Origin: Candidatus Bathyarchaeota archaeon
GTDB lineage: Archaea > Thermoproteota > Bathyarchaeia > Bathyarchaeales > Bathycorpusculaceae
Direction: 5' to 3'
Assembly (NCBI GenBank): GCA_029907545.1
Contig: JARYLR010000008.1
Location: forward strand, 1 to 54,691
Length of the DNA stretch: 54,691 nt
Shown one piece after another: positions 24,189 through 34,400 of this stretch. Each line of letters starts with the position of its first letter. Within the stretch, counting starts at the first letter, position 1. The notes under the pieces were generated by a model, which was given only the letters and a program-made list of their open reading frames with translations, was not told the origin of the DNA and searched no databases. The translations under genes and the position numbers were made by a program.

Positions 24189-24867
24189 CTAACTTCTCTT
24201 GGTTTCTATTATCTTTTTCCAATGTTGATATTGTTGTATATGTGAGTCTTTGATTGAGCCTATTTCTTCCATCCATCTAACTACCTGCTTCGTTTGCGTC
24301 GTGTATGCAACCTGAAGAGGAGCCTTATTCTTACCTCTGGTCGGAAGATACGCATAGGAGCGAAACGAGAAACCAAGTTTACCAGTCAAATAAATGAAAT
24401 CATCCCTCAATTTCTCGCTCTTAACCTGAATCTCCACGCGAGGACCTCGATTAATCTGAAAACTGAAACAGCCATCAGTGCTAAACAAACCACGCAAAAA
24501 AGCTTTGCTTACTGCTTCATTGTTGGATTCAAGAATCGGTTTAGGAATCCTTACCTTTCCAGCTTTTCTGCCTTGCGGAAGATCATAATTTCGAAAGAAA
24601 TCTAGTACTTGCGGTTGTCCACTTCAAATCATAATTGCTTTCCCTGCTGCACATTCGCAAGGCCTTATGGGCTCGACACCCAAAACATCCCTGACGAGCC
24701 GTGTGACCACAAGAATCATCGACTTGTCTTTCTTTTCGCATGCAATGCCCCATTTATCAGAAAGCCACCCATCGCCCACATGCAGACCAAGCAAAAGAGC
24801 GACATCTTTGTCAAGCTTTCCTCGCTGGATGGTAAATGACTCCTCTGGGCTTAGGTTTGGTTTGCAT
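24189..24867 (-). pseudogene. Broken LAGLIDADG homing endonuclease gene
   Basis: Reading the minus strand by hand gives one continuous protein with both catalytic motifs, LLGLHVGDGW (first) and FLRGLFSTDGCF (second), and a typical tail (QVVRWMEEIGSIKDSHIQQY). Two lesions break it: an in-frame TGA at 24624-24626 between the motifs, and a one-base shift just after the ATG (24867), cured by removing one A from the run at 24861-24863. RBS GAGGAG precedes the ATG. These enzymes cut DNA to spread introns or inteins. It lies 22 bases before the 5' end of the intron-bearing tRNA-Leu. Only the C-terminal half (24189-24623) is an open frame. Confidence 0.75.
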
Positions 24868-24876
24868 ATATCTCCT

Positions 24877-24926
24877 CTACTATAGTTGTAGTATAATCTT
24901 TATAATGTTTTCTACTATAACAGTAG
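24877..24926. promoter_or_regulatory. Divergent promoter with two related dyads
   Basis: Dyad 1 at 24877-24893 (CTACTATAGTTGTAGTA) and dyad 2 at 24912-24926 (CTACTATAACAGTAG) flank a TATA-like CTTTATAATG at 24898-24907. The TATA lies ~25 bases before ATG 24931, which fits a leaderless transcript. On the other strand the endonuclease ATG lies ~30 bases from AGATTATAC. Likely operators for a repressor acting on both genes. Confidence 0.5.
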
Positions 24927-24930
24927 AAAC

Positions 24931-25104
24931 ATGCGACAAAGAATACTAACAGACCTAGAACGCAAACACATCGAAAAATGGCTCAAAGGCGAAAAAACCA
25001 AAGGAAAATTCCATGAAATGCTTAAGTATCGCTCTAAAAAATACCTTCCAAAACTTTTGGACGAACTGGAACTCATTAAGCGCTTTTTAGATTCGGGAAG
25101 TTAA
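24931..25104 (+). CDS. Small helical archaeal protein, 57 aa
   Basis: Hand translation: MRQRILTDLERKHIEKWLKG ... KYRSKKYLPKLLDELELIKR ... GS. Basic, all-helical, with the look of a short conserved archaeal protein, perhaps DNA- or RNA-binding. TATA box ~25 bases upstream suggests a leaderless mRNA. Paired dyads around that TATA suggest tight regulation, possibly by this protein itself. It lies between a broken homing endonuclease and a broken nuclease-like gene. Confidence 0.65.
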   Translation: MRQRILTDLERKHIEKWLKGEKTKGKFHEMLKYRSKKYLPKLLDELELIKRFLDSGS

Positions 25105-25111
25105 AATCATG

Positions 25112-25674
25112 CTACGAAGGCATTGAAACATGCTGTTTAAGTTCTTTCATCAAGTCTGCGTTATTGTCAAATACATATCCATAAAAATTGTAATCTCCTC
25201 GTTGTTGTACCCCTAGGATTATGAGATATTTTTCGTCTGGGATTTTTGGGAAAGTTCCTCTTATGTACCAACGAAGTTCATCGATGAACTCATTCAAGTT
25301 TTTTTCAGCGATGTAATAAATCAGAACTTTTAAGATAGCCTTTGCTGAAATCAGTTTTTTGGTTTCATCATCGAGCACATTTTCCATGTATCTTGATTCT
25401 CATTTTCAAGGATAACGTCTATAAATTGCATATAGCTTGTTCTGCCAGTTTCCCATGCCCAAAGCATGTCTATCCCAAGCCATTCTCCTTTAGCCTCATC
25501 ACCGTATTCTTTCTTGCAATAGACCTGATATCCAAGTTGGACACCCCAATCATGAAAGAACTTGAATAGCTTCTTAGACCATTCTGAGTCGGTTATATCA
25601 CTGCCAAATTTAGGAACTCGTTCACAAAATCTGTTAAATATGTTTTCTGGTGTAGGGAACTTTTCATTTTTCAA
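25112..25674 (-). pseudogene. Frameshifted nuclease-like gene (two overlapping frames)
   Basis: A 5' part (107 aa from TTG 25674, with GGTGAG upstream) and a 3' part (91 aa) overlap by 37 bases in different frames. One extra A in the AAAA run near 25386 joins them as ...QDTWKNVLDDETKKLISAKA..., giving one ~186-aa protein. It has an Asp motif (GIDMLWAW), an acidic strand (DVILENEN) and a Lys strand (KAILKVLIYY), in the order seen in restriction-endonuclease-like (PD-(D/E)XK) folds; this is a suggestion, not a firm family match. It may be a pseudogene, a sequencing error, or a slippage site. Ends 7 bases from the convergent 57-aa gene. Confidence 0.55.
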
Positions 25675-25735
25675 ATTCTCACCTGGCTTGGTTACCGCTG
25701 CACCCAGTAATTGACTTCTGGCTCTTTCTTATTAA

Positions 25736-26104
25736 TCATTTTCTACGCGGGTTCATAGCAATCAATTCATAAGCTCTCAAGAAGCTGTGGGCGAATTCGT
25801 TTGCGTTCTTCTCTGTCCCTCTATGCTTCAAGTCAACACGAGTCCTCAAGTGGTGGTAAAACTCGTGAAGAATAACAAACGGCTGCTTCAGCACATCACT
25901 ATTCAACACGCTTATCGTCTTGTCCCTCGCGCTGTAGCACCCAACCAGACTTCTTTTCCTTCCCTTCGGCAACCCAACCCTAAGCCTAGGCACATCAACA
26001 CCATACTCCCCTGCAAGAAACACAAGAGCCTCTTCTGCCACGCCGTCCAGTATGAGCTGCACGACGCGCGCCTTAGCCTCAGCATCCAATCCGCCCACAG
26101 CCAA
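25736..26104 (-). CDS. Zincin-like small protein with HExxH motif
   Basis: 122 aa. Residues ~78-85 read ILHEFYHHL, an HExxH zinc-binding motif, followed by a Glu-rich helix (EKNANEFAHSFL) that could give the third ligand. The N-terminal part (~1-50) is helical; the middle (KRSLVGCYSARDKTISVLN) is a strand hairpin as in SprT/ImmA-like minimal metallopeptidases. Such proteins cleave repressors or DNA-bound proteins, or serve as toxin partners. Location in the accessory patch next to the broken nuclease gene fits a mobile or defence origin. Substrate unknown. Confidence 0.6.
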   Translation of the reverse strand: MAVGGLDAEAKARVVQLILDGVAEEALVFLAGEYGVDVPRLRVGLPKGRKRSLVGCYSARDKTISVLNSDVLKQPFVILHEFYHHLRTRVDLKHRGTEKNANEFAHSFLRAYELIAMNPRRK

Positions 26105-26180
26105 ACCCAGTCACAGAAAACTCAGACCCTATATATAAGGGGGTTCAAACTTTTCCGCACGCAAAAGCGCAAATTGAAGG

Positions 26181-27806
26181 CTACCCTCTAAACTTTTTAA
26201 GATAAACCACAACCCCAACCGCAGCCACCGCACCAACTCCTCCACCAATATACAGAGAATACCTCACCAAAACAGAAGGCTCTTCAACCCTAACCGTCAA
26301 CTTCGAACTCGCACCTCCATACCTATAATCGTCCTCAGCAAAAGCTGCCTGAACTTCCCACGTTCCCAAAGCCTCAAGCCTCAAGCTGGCTGTAAACGAG
26401 CCGTTCTCAAGCGTGTAGCAAACCTGCCGCAACGTAGCATTCACAGAAGACAAAGTCACCATAACGGGAACCGAGCCATTCACCGAACTCACACGCCCAT
26501 GAACAGTAACATTCTCGCCAACAGTCACCGACAGACGAGGCAAAGAAACATTCAGCACCACAGGATACTTAACAGGATAGTTTCCCTCAAAAACAAGAAT
26601 ATTTTCCAACACATCACCCGCCACAACCCTATAACTCACAACCGTCCCCGCAACCTGACCTGGAATAACTGCCCTGCACACTCGACTGTTAGAAATGTTC
26701 ATAGCCAAGCTCGTGACGTTCTTCCAGCCGTCAACAGAGTATCGCAACTCGGCAAATACAAGATCCGTCGAGTTAGAAGCAAACTCAAGCTCCACGTCAT
26801 CATTTGGGTAAACCCTCTGCGGAACAGCAACAGCATTCAGCCTAGCCTTGCCAAACTCCGTCTTCACCAAATACTCAATTGTTCCAGAACCCTTCTCACC
26901 GATAAAAACGAGATGATAAAGGCTCAACCCAGCATAAGGCGAAGTGAAATTCAAAAGCATATCCTGACCCGAAAACTCGCAGCTCGCATAAGCCACTCCA
27001 CGATAACCCTTACTCTCCAAATTGTATCCTCCAAAAACTGTAGACCTCTCGCCATAAAGCCCACGTTCCCAAGCCAACGGAACCCCATTCAAACTCGACC
27101 CCTTCCCCGCTTGCAAGTTAGCCATAAGATAGATTCGCACCTCATACATGTCCAGCGAATCCGGAACCCGAACCCAAACCTCCACACGCCTGCTATCCGT
27201 GAAAAACTCGTAACCCCAACCTGTCTCAAAAACAGGCAAGCTCTCATTATCCTTCCCCTCCACATAATGCGTGCACCAAACATTGCAAGACACATCCTCG
27301 ACAATCATAAAAGTAGCAGCCTCTGCGCCCTTACTCTCTCTAGAATCATTTCTGATCACAAACGAGTAGTTACCAGAAAACTCTGGAACAAAAAACGGTT
27401 CATCCACACTAGTGCCCAAATGCTCAGGAAGCCCCGCAGACTCTGTGTGGCTGCTAACCAAGCCTCCCGAAGGATCATACACGTAAACATCATAATCTGT
27501 CTTAGGCTCAGAACCATTGTTAACCCACTCACCATAGCAATACACGTGGTAATTTCGATTAGCTAAAAGAGGAACCACAACTGTCCAGTTTCGACCCACA
27601 AGTATCTGCGACTTATTAAAGAAAACTGGAAACATAGGCTTCTCCAGATACGTCCAGTTCCCCAGAACTCCCGCATTGACAAACGTGTGCACATAACTCT
27701 GATACTCCTGACCCACATCAGCTTCGACAGCCATATCCAGACGTAGCAATACGAAAAGAACGAAAACAACCACAGCTACTTTTGCAAGCATCCTTGTCTG
27801 GTGCAT
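26181..27806 (-). CDS. Large secreted protein with C-terminal membrane anchor
   Basis: 541 aa from ATG 27806 (GTG 27827 is an alternative). An N-terminal signal (~5-28, VAVVVFVLFVLLRLDMAVEA) leads into an almost wholly beta-rich body. It has a pre-peptidase-like segment (~90-170, DYDVYVYDPSGGLVSSHTES), at least two Ig-like domains near the end (~345-420 and ~430-510), and many N-glycosylation sequons. It ends in one membrane helix (YIGGGVGAVAAVGVVVYL) plus KKFRG. No catalytic motif seen. No cohesin or dockerin features, so not clearly part of the first cluster. The minus (coding) strand is strongly G/T-rich, opposite to nadA. A 355-aa plus-strand ORF inside it is a shadow. Confidence 0.65.
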   Translation of the reverse strand: MHQTRMLAKVAVVVFVLFVLLRLDMAVEADVGQEYQSYVHTFVNAGVLGNWTYLEKPMFPVFFNKSQILVGRNWTVVVPLLANRNYHVYCYGEWVNNGSEPKTDYDVYVYDPSGGLVSSHTESAGLPEHLGTSVDEPFFVPEFSGNYSFVIRNDSRESKGAEAATFMIVEDVSCNVWCTHYVEGKDNESLPVFETGWGYEFFTDSRRVEVWVRVPDSLDMYEVRIYLMANLQAGKGSSLNGVPLAWERGLYGERSTVFGGYNLESKGYRGVAYASCEFSGQDMLLNFTSPYAGLSLYHLVFIGEKGSGTIEYLVKTEFGKARLNAVAVPQRVYPNDDVELEFASNSTDLVFAELRYSVDGWKNVTSLAMNISNSRVCRAVIPGQVAGTVVSYRVVAGDVLENILVFEGNYPVKYPVVLNVSLPRLSVTVGENVTVHGRVSSVNGSVPVMVTLSSVNATLRQVCYTLENGSFTASLRLEALGTWEVQAAFAEDDYRYGGASSKLTVRVEEPSVLVRYSLYIGGGVGAVAAVGVVVYLKKFRG

Positions 27807-27947
27807 GACATCACTTAGGCTATGCACACTTGTTCTTCTTCTGAAGGCATAATCGTTATGAACAAGAACTCATGATTCAAAATTCAAATCAGATACAAAC
27901 AAACCATCCGAAAGAAACCCAGCCAACAGCCAATTTGAACGGTAAGG

Positions 27948-27955
27948 TTTATATG
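27948..27955 (+). promoter_or_regulatory. Putative promoter of the RNA polymerase operon, with long leader
   Basis: GGTTTATATGAAAG contains a good TATA box, but rpoB starts 173 bases later, implying a leader of ~150 bases. The leader holds a small hairpin (ACATT-TTCT-AATGT, ~28077-28090) and the RBS CAGGAGAG. No rpoH gene fits in this gap. Confidence 0.45.
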
Positions 27956-28127
27956 AAAGCTGTGTAGTTTACGTTCTAGTTCGTCAGAATAGCGGAGACA
28001 TTTTTTCAGTTGGATGACCCATCAGTCGGAGGAAACCTACAGTTTGGATAAATCCGCACCAAAAAAACTCAATCAAACATTTTCTAATGTAAAAAATAGC
28101 CTAATCACACAGGAGAGAACCTGAAAC

Positions 28128-31100
28128 ATGACTGAAATCTCCAAAGAAGATGCACATCTCCTCCTAAAAGGATTCTTCAAAGAAAAAGGACTGGTCCGCC
28201 AACACCTAGACTCATACAACGAATTCATAGACCACGGACTACAAGAAGTAATAGACGAAGTAGGCGAAATCCCCATAGAAGTCCCAGAAGCCCCCTACAA
28301 AGTCAAACTCGGACAAATCTGGATAATCGACCCCCAAACAAGAATAACCGGACCATACGCCACCGAAGTAGACGGCACAAAACACGAAATCTACCCCATG
28401 GAAGCAAGACTAAGAAACCTCACATATGCAGCCCCAGTAGCCCTAGAAATGACGCCAGTCATCGACGGAAGAGAACAAGACACTGAACTCGTCTACATAG
28501 GCAACATCCCAGTAATGCTCAAATCAAAACTATGCTTCCTCTCACAACTCTCAAGAGAAGAACTCATGGCAGCAGGCGAAGACCCAGACGACCCAGGAGG
28601 CTACTTCGTGGTCAACGGCTCAGAACGCGTAATCGTAGCCATGGAAGACCTCGCCCCCAACCGCGTAATCATAGACATGGACGAAAAAGGAGCCGCACCA
28701 GTATACCAAGCAAAAATATTCTCCACAACCGTTGGCTTCAGAGCAAGAATAGAACTCAAACTCAAACCAGACAACGCCATATACATATCCGTACCCGGAG
28801 TCCCCTCAGAGCTTCCATTCATCGTCCTCATGCGCGCTCTAGGACTGGAGTCAGACAAGGAGATAGCTGAAGCAATCTCCTTGGAAAAAGACATACAGCG
28901 AGCGCTCGAGTTCTCATTTGAGAAAGCTCTCGGCGTAGAAACCGCCAAAGACGCAATACTTTTCATAGGCAACCGCGTAGCCCACGGACAAGTAGAAGAA
29001 TACCGCATCCAAAAAGCAGAAACCGCCATCGACAAAAACTTCCTCCCGCACATCGGCAGAACCGCTGAAAGCCGAAAAGACAAAGCACTGTTCCTAGGCG
29101 AAATGGCATGCAGAGTAATCGAACTAAAACTCGGCAGAAGACAAACAGATGACAAAGACCACTTCAAAAACAAAAGACTCAGACTTGCCGGCCCACTGCT
29201 CGCAGACCTCTTCAGAATCGCCTTCAGAAACCTCACAAGAGACATAAAATACCAGCTTGAACGCATAGGCGTCAAAGGACCAGTAATCACCGTGTCCGCC
29301 GCCGTTCGGCCTGGAATAATCTCTGAAAGATTCCAGCATTCGCTTGCAACCGGCAACTGGGGAAGAGGAAGAGTCGGCGTAACCCAGCTTCTAGACAGAA
29401 CCAACCACATCTCAACCCTAAGCCACCTACGTCGACTACAATCGCCGCTAAGCAGAAGCCAACCGAACTTTGAGGCAAGAGACCTACACCCAACCCACTG
29501 GGGAAGACTTTGCCCGAATGAAACGCCGGAAGGCTCAAACTGCGGTCTCGTCAAAAACTTGGCGCTGTCCGCCTGCATATCGGTTGGAGTAAACCCGGAG
29601 AAAATCAAACAGACCATTTTCAGCATGGGCGTCGTGCCAATCTACGAAGCAAACGAAGCTCTCAAGCTCTCAGGCGCCAAAGTCTTCGTTGACGGCAACA
29701 TCGTTGGCTACTGCAGCTCTCCGAAAGAGCTTGCACAAGAGTTCAGACAAAGGCGAAGAAGAGGAGAGATCTCAACCGAAGCCAACATAGCCTACTTCTC
29801 AAAGGAATTTAGTGAGAGAGAAGAACTTTATGTTAACTGTGATGAAGGACGTGTCAGACGCCCACTAATAATTGTTGAAAACGGCTCTCCCAGACTTCAG
29901 CCTGAACACATTCAGAAGATAGGTTCAGGCGAATGGTCGTGGGAGGACCTTGTGAAAAACGGCATAATAGAGTACCTTGACGCTGAAGAAGAAGAGAACG
30001 CCTACATCGCACTGAAAATGAGCGAAGTAGCACCCGAACACACTCATCTAGAAATCGCAACATACACAATACTCGGGATATGCGCCTCCACAATACCCTA
30101 CGCCGAGCACAACCAGTCACCCAGAAACTCGTATCAGGCAGCAATGGCGAAACAAGCCCTAGGAGTCTACGCAACCAACTACCAGCAACGAGTAGACTCA
30201 AGATCACACACACTGCACTATCCACAGGTGCCTCTGGTTGACACAGCGTTAATGGAGACAATGGGCTACAACCTACGCCCATCCGGACAGAACTGCGTAG
30301 TAGCCGTGCTATCCTTCGAAGGCTACAACATGGAAGACGCCATAGTCTTCAACAAAGCCTCGATAGAAAGAGGCTTGGCACGGTCAACATTCTACAGAAT
30401 ATACGAGGCAGAATGCCGCCAATACCTAGGCGGACTCAAGGACAAGTTCACGTTGCCAGAGCCTGGAACCCGCGGCTACAGAGGCGAACAATACTATAGA
30501 CTGCTTGAGCCAGACGGCATAATCGGCTTAGAGGCAAGCGTCACAGGCGGCGACGTTCTTATAGGAAGAATAAGCCCGCCAAGATTCCTTGAAGAGTACA
30601 AGGAATTCGAAGTGAAAGGGCCCTCTATGCGGGACACTTCCACGGATATGCGTCCCTCTGAAATTGGAATTGTTGATGCAATCTTCATCACGCAGTCGGG
30701 TGAAGGAAGCAAACTCGTAAAGGTCAGAGTGCGAGACCAGCGGGTTCCAGAGCTTGGAGACAAGTTTGCATCTCGCCATGGACAGAAGGGGGTTATAGGC
30801 CTTATCGTTCCACAGGAAGATATGCCCTTCACCGAGGACGGCATAGTTCCAGACATAATAGTCAATCCCCATGCTATCCCGTCAAGAATGACCGTGGGGC
30901 AGTTCATCGAGTCACTAGCAGGAAAAACCGCGTCGGTCAGAGGGAAGACCGTTGACGGAACACCTTTCTCCAACGAATCTTCCACCGAGCTTAGAAAAGC
31001 TCTTGTAAAGCTTGGTTTCAGCCACACAGGCAGCGAAGTCTTCTACAGCGGCGTTACAGGACAGAAATTCGTTGCCAACATCTACGTTGGCGTTGTCTAC

Positions 31101-31493
31101 TATCAGAAGCTTCACCACATGGTTGCAGACAAAATCCACGCAAGAGCAAGAGGGCAAGTGCAAATGTTGACAAGGCAGCCAACAGAAGGAAGAGCCAGAG
31201 GTGGCGGTCTGCGGTTCGGTGAAATGGAACGAGACTGCCTCATTGGTCATGGCGCAGCAATGCTTCTGCGCGACAGACTTCTTGAAGAATCTGACAAGTA
31301 CACACTGTATATCTGCGAAAACTGCGGTTTCATCGCGTACTATGACATGAAGCAGAGAAAATACGTATGCAAGCTCTGCGAAGACAAAGCCAAAATCTCC
31401 CCAGTTATCGTTTCCTATGCTTTCAAGCTTCTTCTTCAGGAGCTGATGAGCCTTTGCATAGCTCCGCAGTTGAGATTAAAGGAGAAGGCATAA
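28128..31493 (+). CDS. rpoB: DNA-directed RNA polymerase subunit B (unsplit B''+B')
   Basis: 1121 aa, the length of a single-chain archaeal Rpo2. Second-largest catalytic subunit: forms one side of the DNA cleft. Conserved blocks seen: lobe/fork sequences in the first half (LSQLSREELMAAGEDPDDPG, RPGIISERFQHSLATGNWGR), the catalytic-site block GDKFASRHGQKG (~879-890) and the C-terminal zinc ribbon (CENCGF ~1063, CKLC ~1081). Unsplit here, unlike many methanogens where it is two genes. rpoA starts one base after its stop. The first ~1.2 kb uses mostly A/C at third codon positions; this fades further on. Confidence 0.97.
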   Translation: MTEISKEDAHLLLKGFFKEKGLVRQHLDSYNEFIDHGLQEVIDEVGEIPIEVPEAPYKVKLGQIWIIDPQTRITGPYATEVDGTKHEIYPMEARLRNLTYAAPVALEMTPVIDGREQDTELVYIGNIPVMLKSKLCFLSQLSREELMAAGEDPDDPGGYFVVNGSERVIVAMEDLAPNRVIIDMDEKGAAPVYQAKIFSTTVGFRARIELKLKPDNAIYISVPGVPSELPFIVLMRALGLESDKEIAEAISLEKDIQRALEFSFEKALGVETAKDAILFIGNRVAHGQVEEYRIQKAETAIDKNFLPHIGRTAESRKDKALFLGEMACRVIELKLGRRQTDDKDHFKNKRLRLAGPLLADLFRIAFRNLTRDIKYQLERIGVKGPVITVSAAVRPGIISERFQHSLATGNWGRGRVGVTQLLDRTNHISTLSHLRRLQSPLSRSQPNFEARDLHPTHWGRLCPNETPEGSNCGLVKNLALSACISVGVNPEKIKQTIFSMGVVPIYEANEALKLSGAKVFVDGNIVGYCSSPKELAQEFRQRRRRGEISTEANIAYFSKEFSEREELYVNCDEGRVRRPLIIVENGSPRLQPEHIQKIGSGEWSWEDLVKNGIIEYLDAEEEENAYIALKMSEVAPEHTHLEIATYTILGICASTIPYAEHNQSPRNSYQAAMAKQALGVYATNYQQRVDSRSHTLHYPQVPLVDTALMETMGYNLRPSGQNCVVAVLSFEGYNMEDAIVFNKASIERGLARSTFYRIYEAECRQYLGGLKDKFTLPEPGTRGYRGEQYYRLLEPDGIIGLEASVTGGDVLIGRISPPRFLEEYKEFEVKGPSMRDTSTDMRPSEIGIVDAIFITQSGEGSKLVKVRVRDQRVPELGDKFASRHGQKGVIGLIVPQEDMPFTEDGIVPDIIVNPHAIPSRMTVGQFIESLAGKTASVRGKTVDGTPFSNESSTELRKALVKLGFSHTGSEVFYSGVTGQKFVANIYVGVVYYQKLHHMVADKIHARARGQVQMLTRQPTEGRARGGGLRFGEMERDCLIGHGAAMLLRDRLLEESDKYTLYICENCGFIAYYDMKQRKYVCKLCEDKAKISPVIVSYAFKLLLQELMSLCIAPQLRLKEKA

Positions 31494-31494
31494 C

Positions 31495-34400
31495 ATGGCT
31501 GCTGAGGAAATAATCCATAAAGTTGTTGACGGCATCCACTTCGGGCTATTCTCACCACAAGATGTGCGCAAACTTTCAGTTGTTGAAATCCAAACACCCG
31601 ACACATACGACGAAGATGGCGCCCCTATCACTGCCGGACTGATGGATGGCAGACTTGGGACTCTTGAGCCAAGGCAAAGATGCAAAACATGCGGCAACAC
31701 AGCGGTGCGCTGTCCAGGACATTTCGGACACATTGAGCTTGCTGTACCGATAATTCACATCGAGTTCACCAAGATCATACACGACCTCCTCAGAACTACG
31801 TGCCGCAACTGTGGTCGAGTTCTTCTGCAGGATGAGAGTATAAAGCGGCTTCGAGCCAGAATTGACAAGACGCGTCAGCTTCTGGGCATGGTTCCAGACG
31901 AAATCCACAAGGCTGTTGTTCAAGAGACAAAGACTAAGCAGTGTCCTCACTGTGGCGCTGTTCAGTACAAGATTATTTTTGAGAAACCTACGAAATTTAG
32001 CGAGCAGATTCCTGAAAGCGGCGCTGAGCCTCTGACGCCAAGCATGATTCGGGAAAGGCTGGAGCGCATATCAGACGAGGATCTTGAGATACTTGGGTTT
32101 AATCCGAAGACTGCTCGCCCAGAATGGATGGTTCTACAAGCCCTACCAGTCCCCCCTGTCTATGTGCGCCCTTCAATAACCTTGGAATCTGGGATCCGTT
32201 CAGAGGACGATTTGACGCATAAGCTTGTGGACATAATCCGCATCAACCAGAGACTTAGAGAGAACATGGATGCAGGAGCGCCTACACTTATCATTCAAGA
32301 CCTATCCGAGCTCTTGCAGTACCACGTGACAACATACTTCAACAACGAAGCCTCCGGAATCCCACCAGCACGGCACCGCTCAGGCAGAGCGCTCAAGACG
32401 CTTTCGCAGCGGCTGAAAGGAAAGGAAGGAAGATTTCGCAGCAACCTTTCCGGAAAAAGAGTAGACTTCTCAGCGCGCACGGTGGTTTCACCTGACCCTA
32501 ACCTTGACATAAACGAAGTTGGTGTTCCCCTTGAAGTTGCGATGCGCCTCTCTGTGCCTGGAAAAGTTACAGAATGGAACATCGAGGAAATGCGCCAGCT
32601 AGTGGCTAACGGCCCTGAAAAATATCCTGGAGCGCTCTATATTATTCGACCGGACGGCAAGCGCATAAGGCTCGAGTTTGTTATTGACAGGCAAAAGATT
32701 GCCGAAGCCGTTGAACCGGGCTTTGTTGTCGAAAGGCACCTTAGAAATGGTGACATTGCTATTTTTAACCGTCAGCCTTCATTGCACCGCATGTCAATAA
32801 TGGCGCACTATGTTCGTGTCTTGCCTTTCAAGACGTTTAGGCTGCATCTCTGTGTCTGTCCGCCTTACAACGCCGATTTTGACGGAGACGAAATGAATCT
32901 TCACGTTCCTCAAAGTGAGGAGGCAAGAACTGAGGCACTTCTGCTGATGCAGGTGCAAGACCAGATTCTTTCTCCACGTTTTGGTGGACCAATCATCGGG
33001 GCTATCCGCGACTTCATAACTTCCGCATACCTATTCACTCGAAAGCAGAGTTATCTTACACAAAGTGAAGTCTATAGGCTGCTGTTGGGCGCTGGATATG
33101 AGGGAGAGATTCCGCCGCCGAAGGTTCTGGAGCCGCAGCCTCTTTGGACAGGCAAGCAGATTTTCAGCCTGTTTCTGCCCAAAAACATGAACTATGTTCT
33201 GAAGGCAAGCATCTGTCAGGGATGTGTAAAATGCCTTGAAGAGGGTTGCCCGCATGACGCATACGTCACCGTCAGAAACGGTGAACTCATCACAGGTGTC
33301 ATTGACAGGCGGTCAATAGGCGCTGAACAGTCTGAAAGCCTTCTACACCGAATCATCAAAGACTACGGCGCCCAGGCTGGAAGAGACTTCCTTAACAAGG
33401 TCACGAGACTTCTGAAACTTTTCATATCGATGCGCGGCTTCACTTACTCGTATGATGAACTTGTTCTTTCTCCGAAAGCTGAAGAGCGAATAAGCAAAAC
33501 GATGGAGAGAATCGAGAAAAAGATAGAGGAGCTTGTAGAGAGCTATCGCAAAGGCACACTTCAAAGGCTACCGGGGCAGACGCTTGAGGATTCTTTTGAG
33601 ATATACGTGATGAATGAGCTTGCCAAGGCACGAGACGAATCTGGAAAAATCGCTGATGAAGACCTTACCTTGGAAAACTCGGGCATACTTATGACGCGCA
33701 CAGGCGCAAGAGGCTCAAGCCTGAACATCGGTCAGATAAGTGCCTGCGTCGGACAGCAATCAGTTCGTGGAAAGAGAATAATGCGAGGATATCTGGGACG
33801 CGCCTTACCCCATTTCAGATCAGGCGACCAGTTGCCCAAGGCAAGAGGCTTCGTCTATTCCTCATATCAAAAAGGACTTGATGTTATAGAGTTCTTCTTC
33901 CACGCTATGGGAGGCAGAGAAGGACTTGTCGACACCGCGGTGAGAACACAGCAAAGCGGCTATATGCAGAGAAGGCTGATCAATGCCTTGGAACATCTGC
34001 GCTTGGAATATGACGCCACAGTCCGCAACTCAGCCGAAGACATCATCCAGTTCCAGTACGGCGAAGACGGCGTAGACCCTGCTAAAAGCGATCATGGAAA
34101 AGCAGTCAACGTAAGCAGACTTGTAGATCAGCTGATCGTTGCCAAGGATAAGGGCAGACCCGCATCCGCAGAATACATCAAAGAACAACTGAAGAAGGTC
34201 GAGGATCAACTTACGCCGATTCTGCTAAACGACCTCAGACAATCCCTTGCAAAGGCAAAACTTACGACAACAGGTGTTGACAAGGCAATCAAACTGACGT
34301 TGGAACATTACAAGAACGCGTTGATGGAGCCTGGAGAAGCCGTTGGCATAGTTGCTGCCCAATCCATCGGTGAGCCGGGAACACAGATGACTCTTAGGAC

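Noticed and set aside
24624-24626. Recoded UGA (selenocysteine) in the endonuclease gene
   Set aside because: No Cys-like position in the family there, no SECIS-like element noticed, and a second lesion is present; simple nonsense mutation or error is more likely.
24000-24900. Replication origin at the composition switch
   Set aside because: Moving right, the plus strand goes from G/T-rich to A/C-rich, the opposite of what an origin would give; no orc1/cdc6 gene or origin repeats seen.
26499-27566. 355-aa plus-strand ORF
   Set aside because: Lies fully antisense to the 541-aa surface protein, has no domain pattern and an unnatural composition rich in Arg, Asn, His and Thr; a shadow frame caused by strand skew.
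28601-29626. 341-aa minus-strand ORF inside rpoB
   Set aside because: Antisense to an unmistakable RNA polymerase subunit; Ser/Leu/Arg-rich shadow without RBS.
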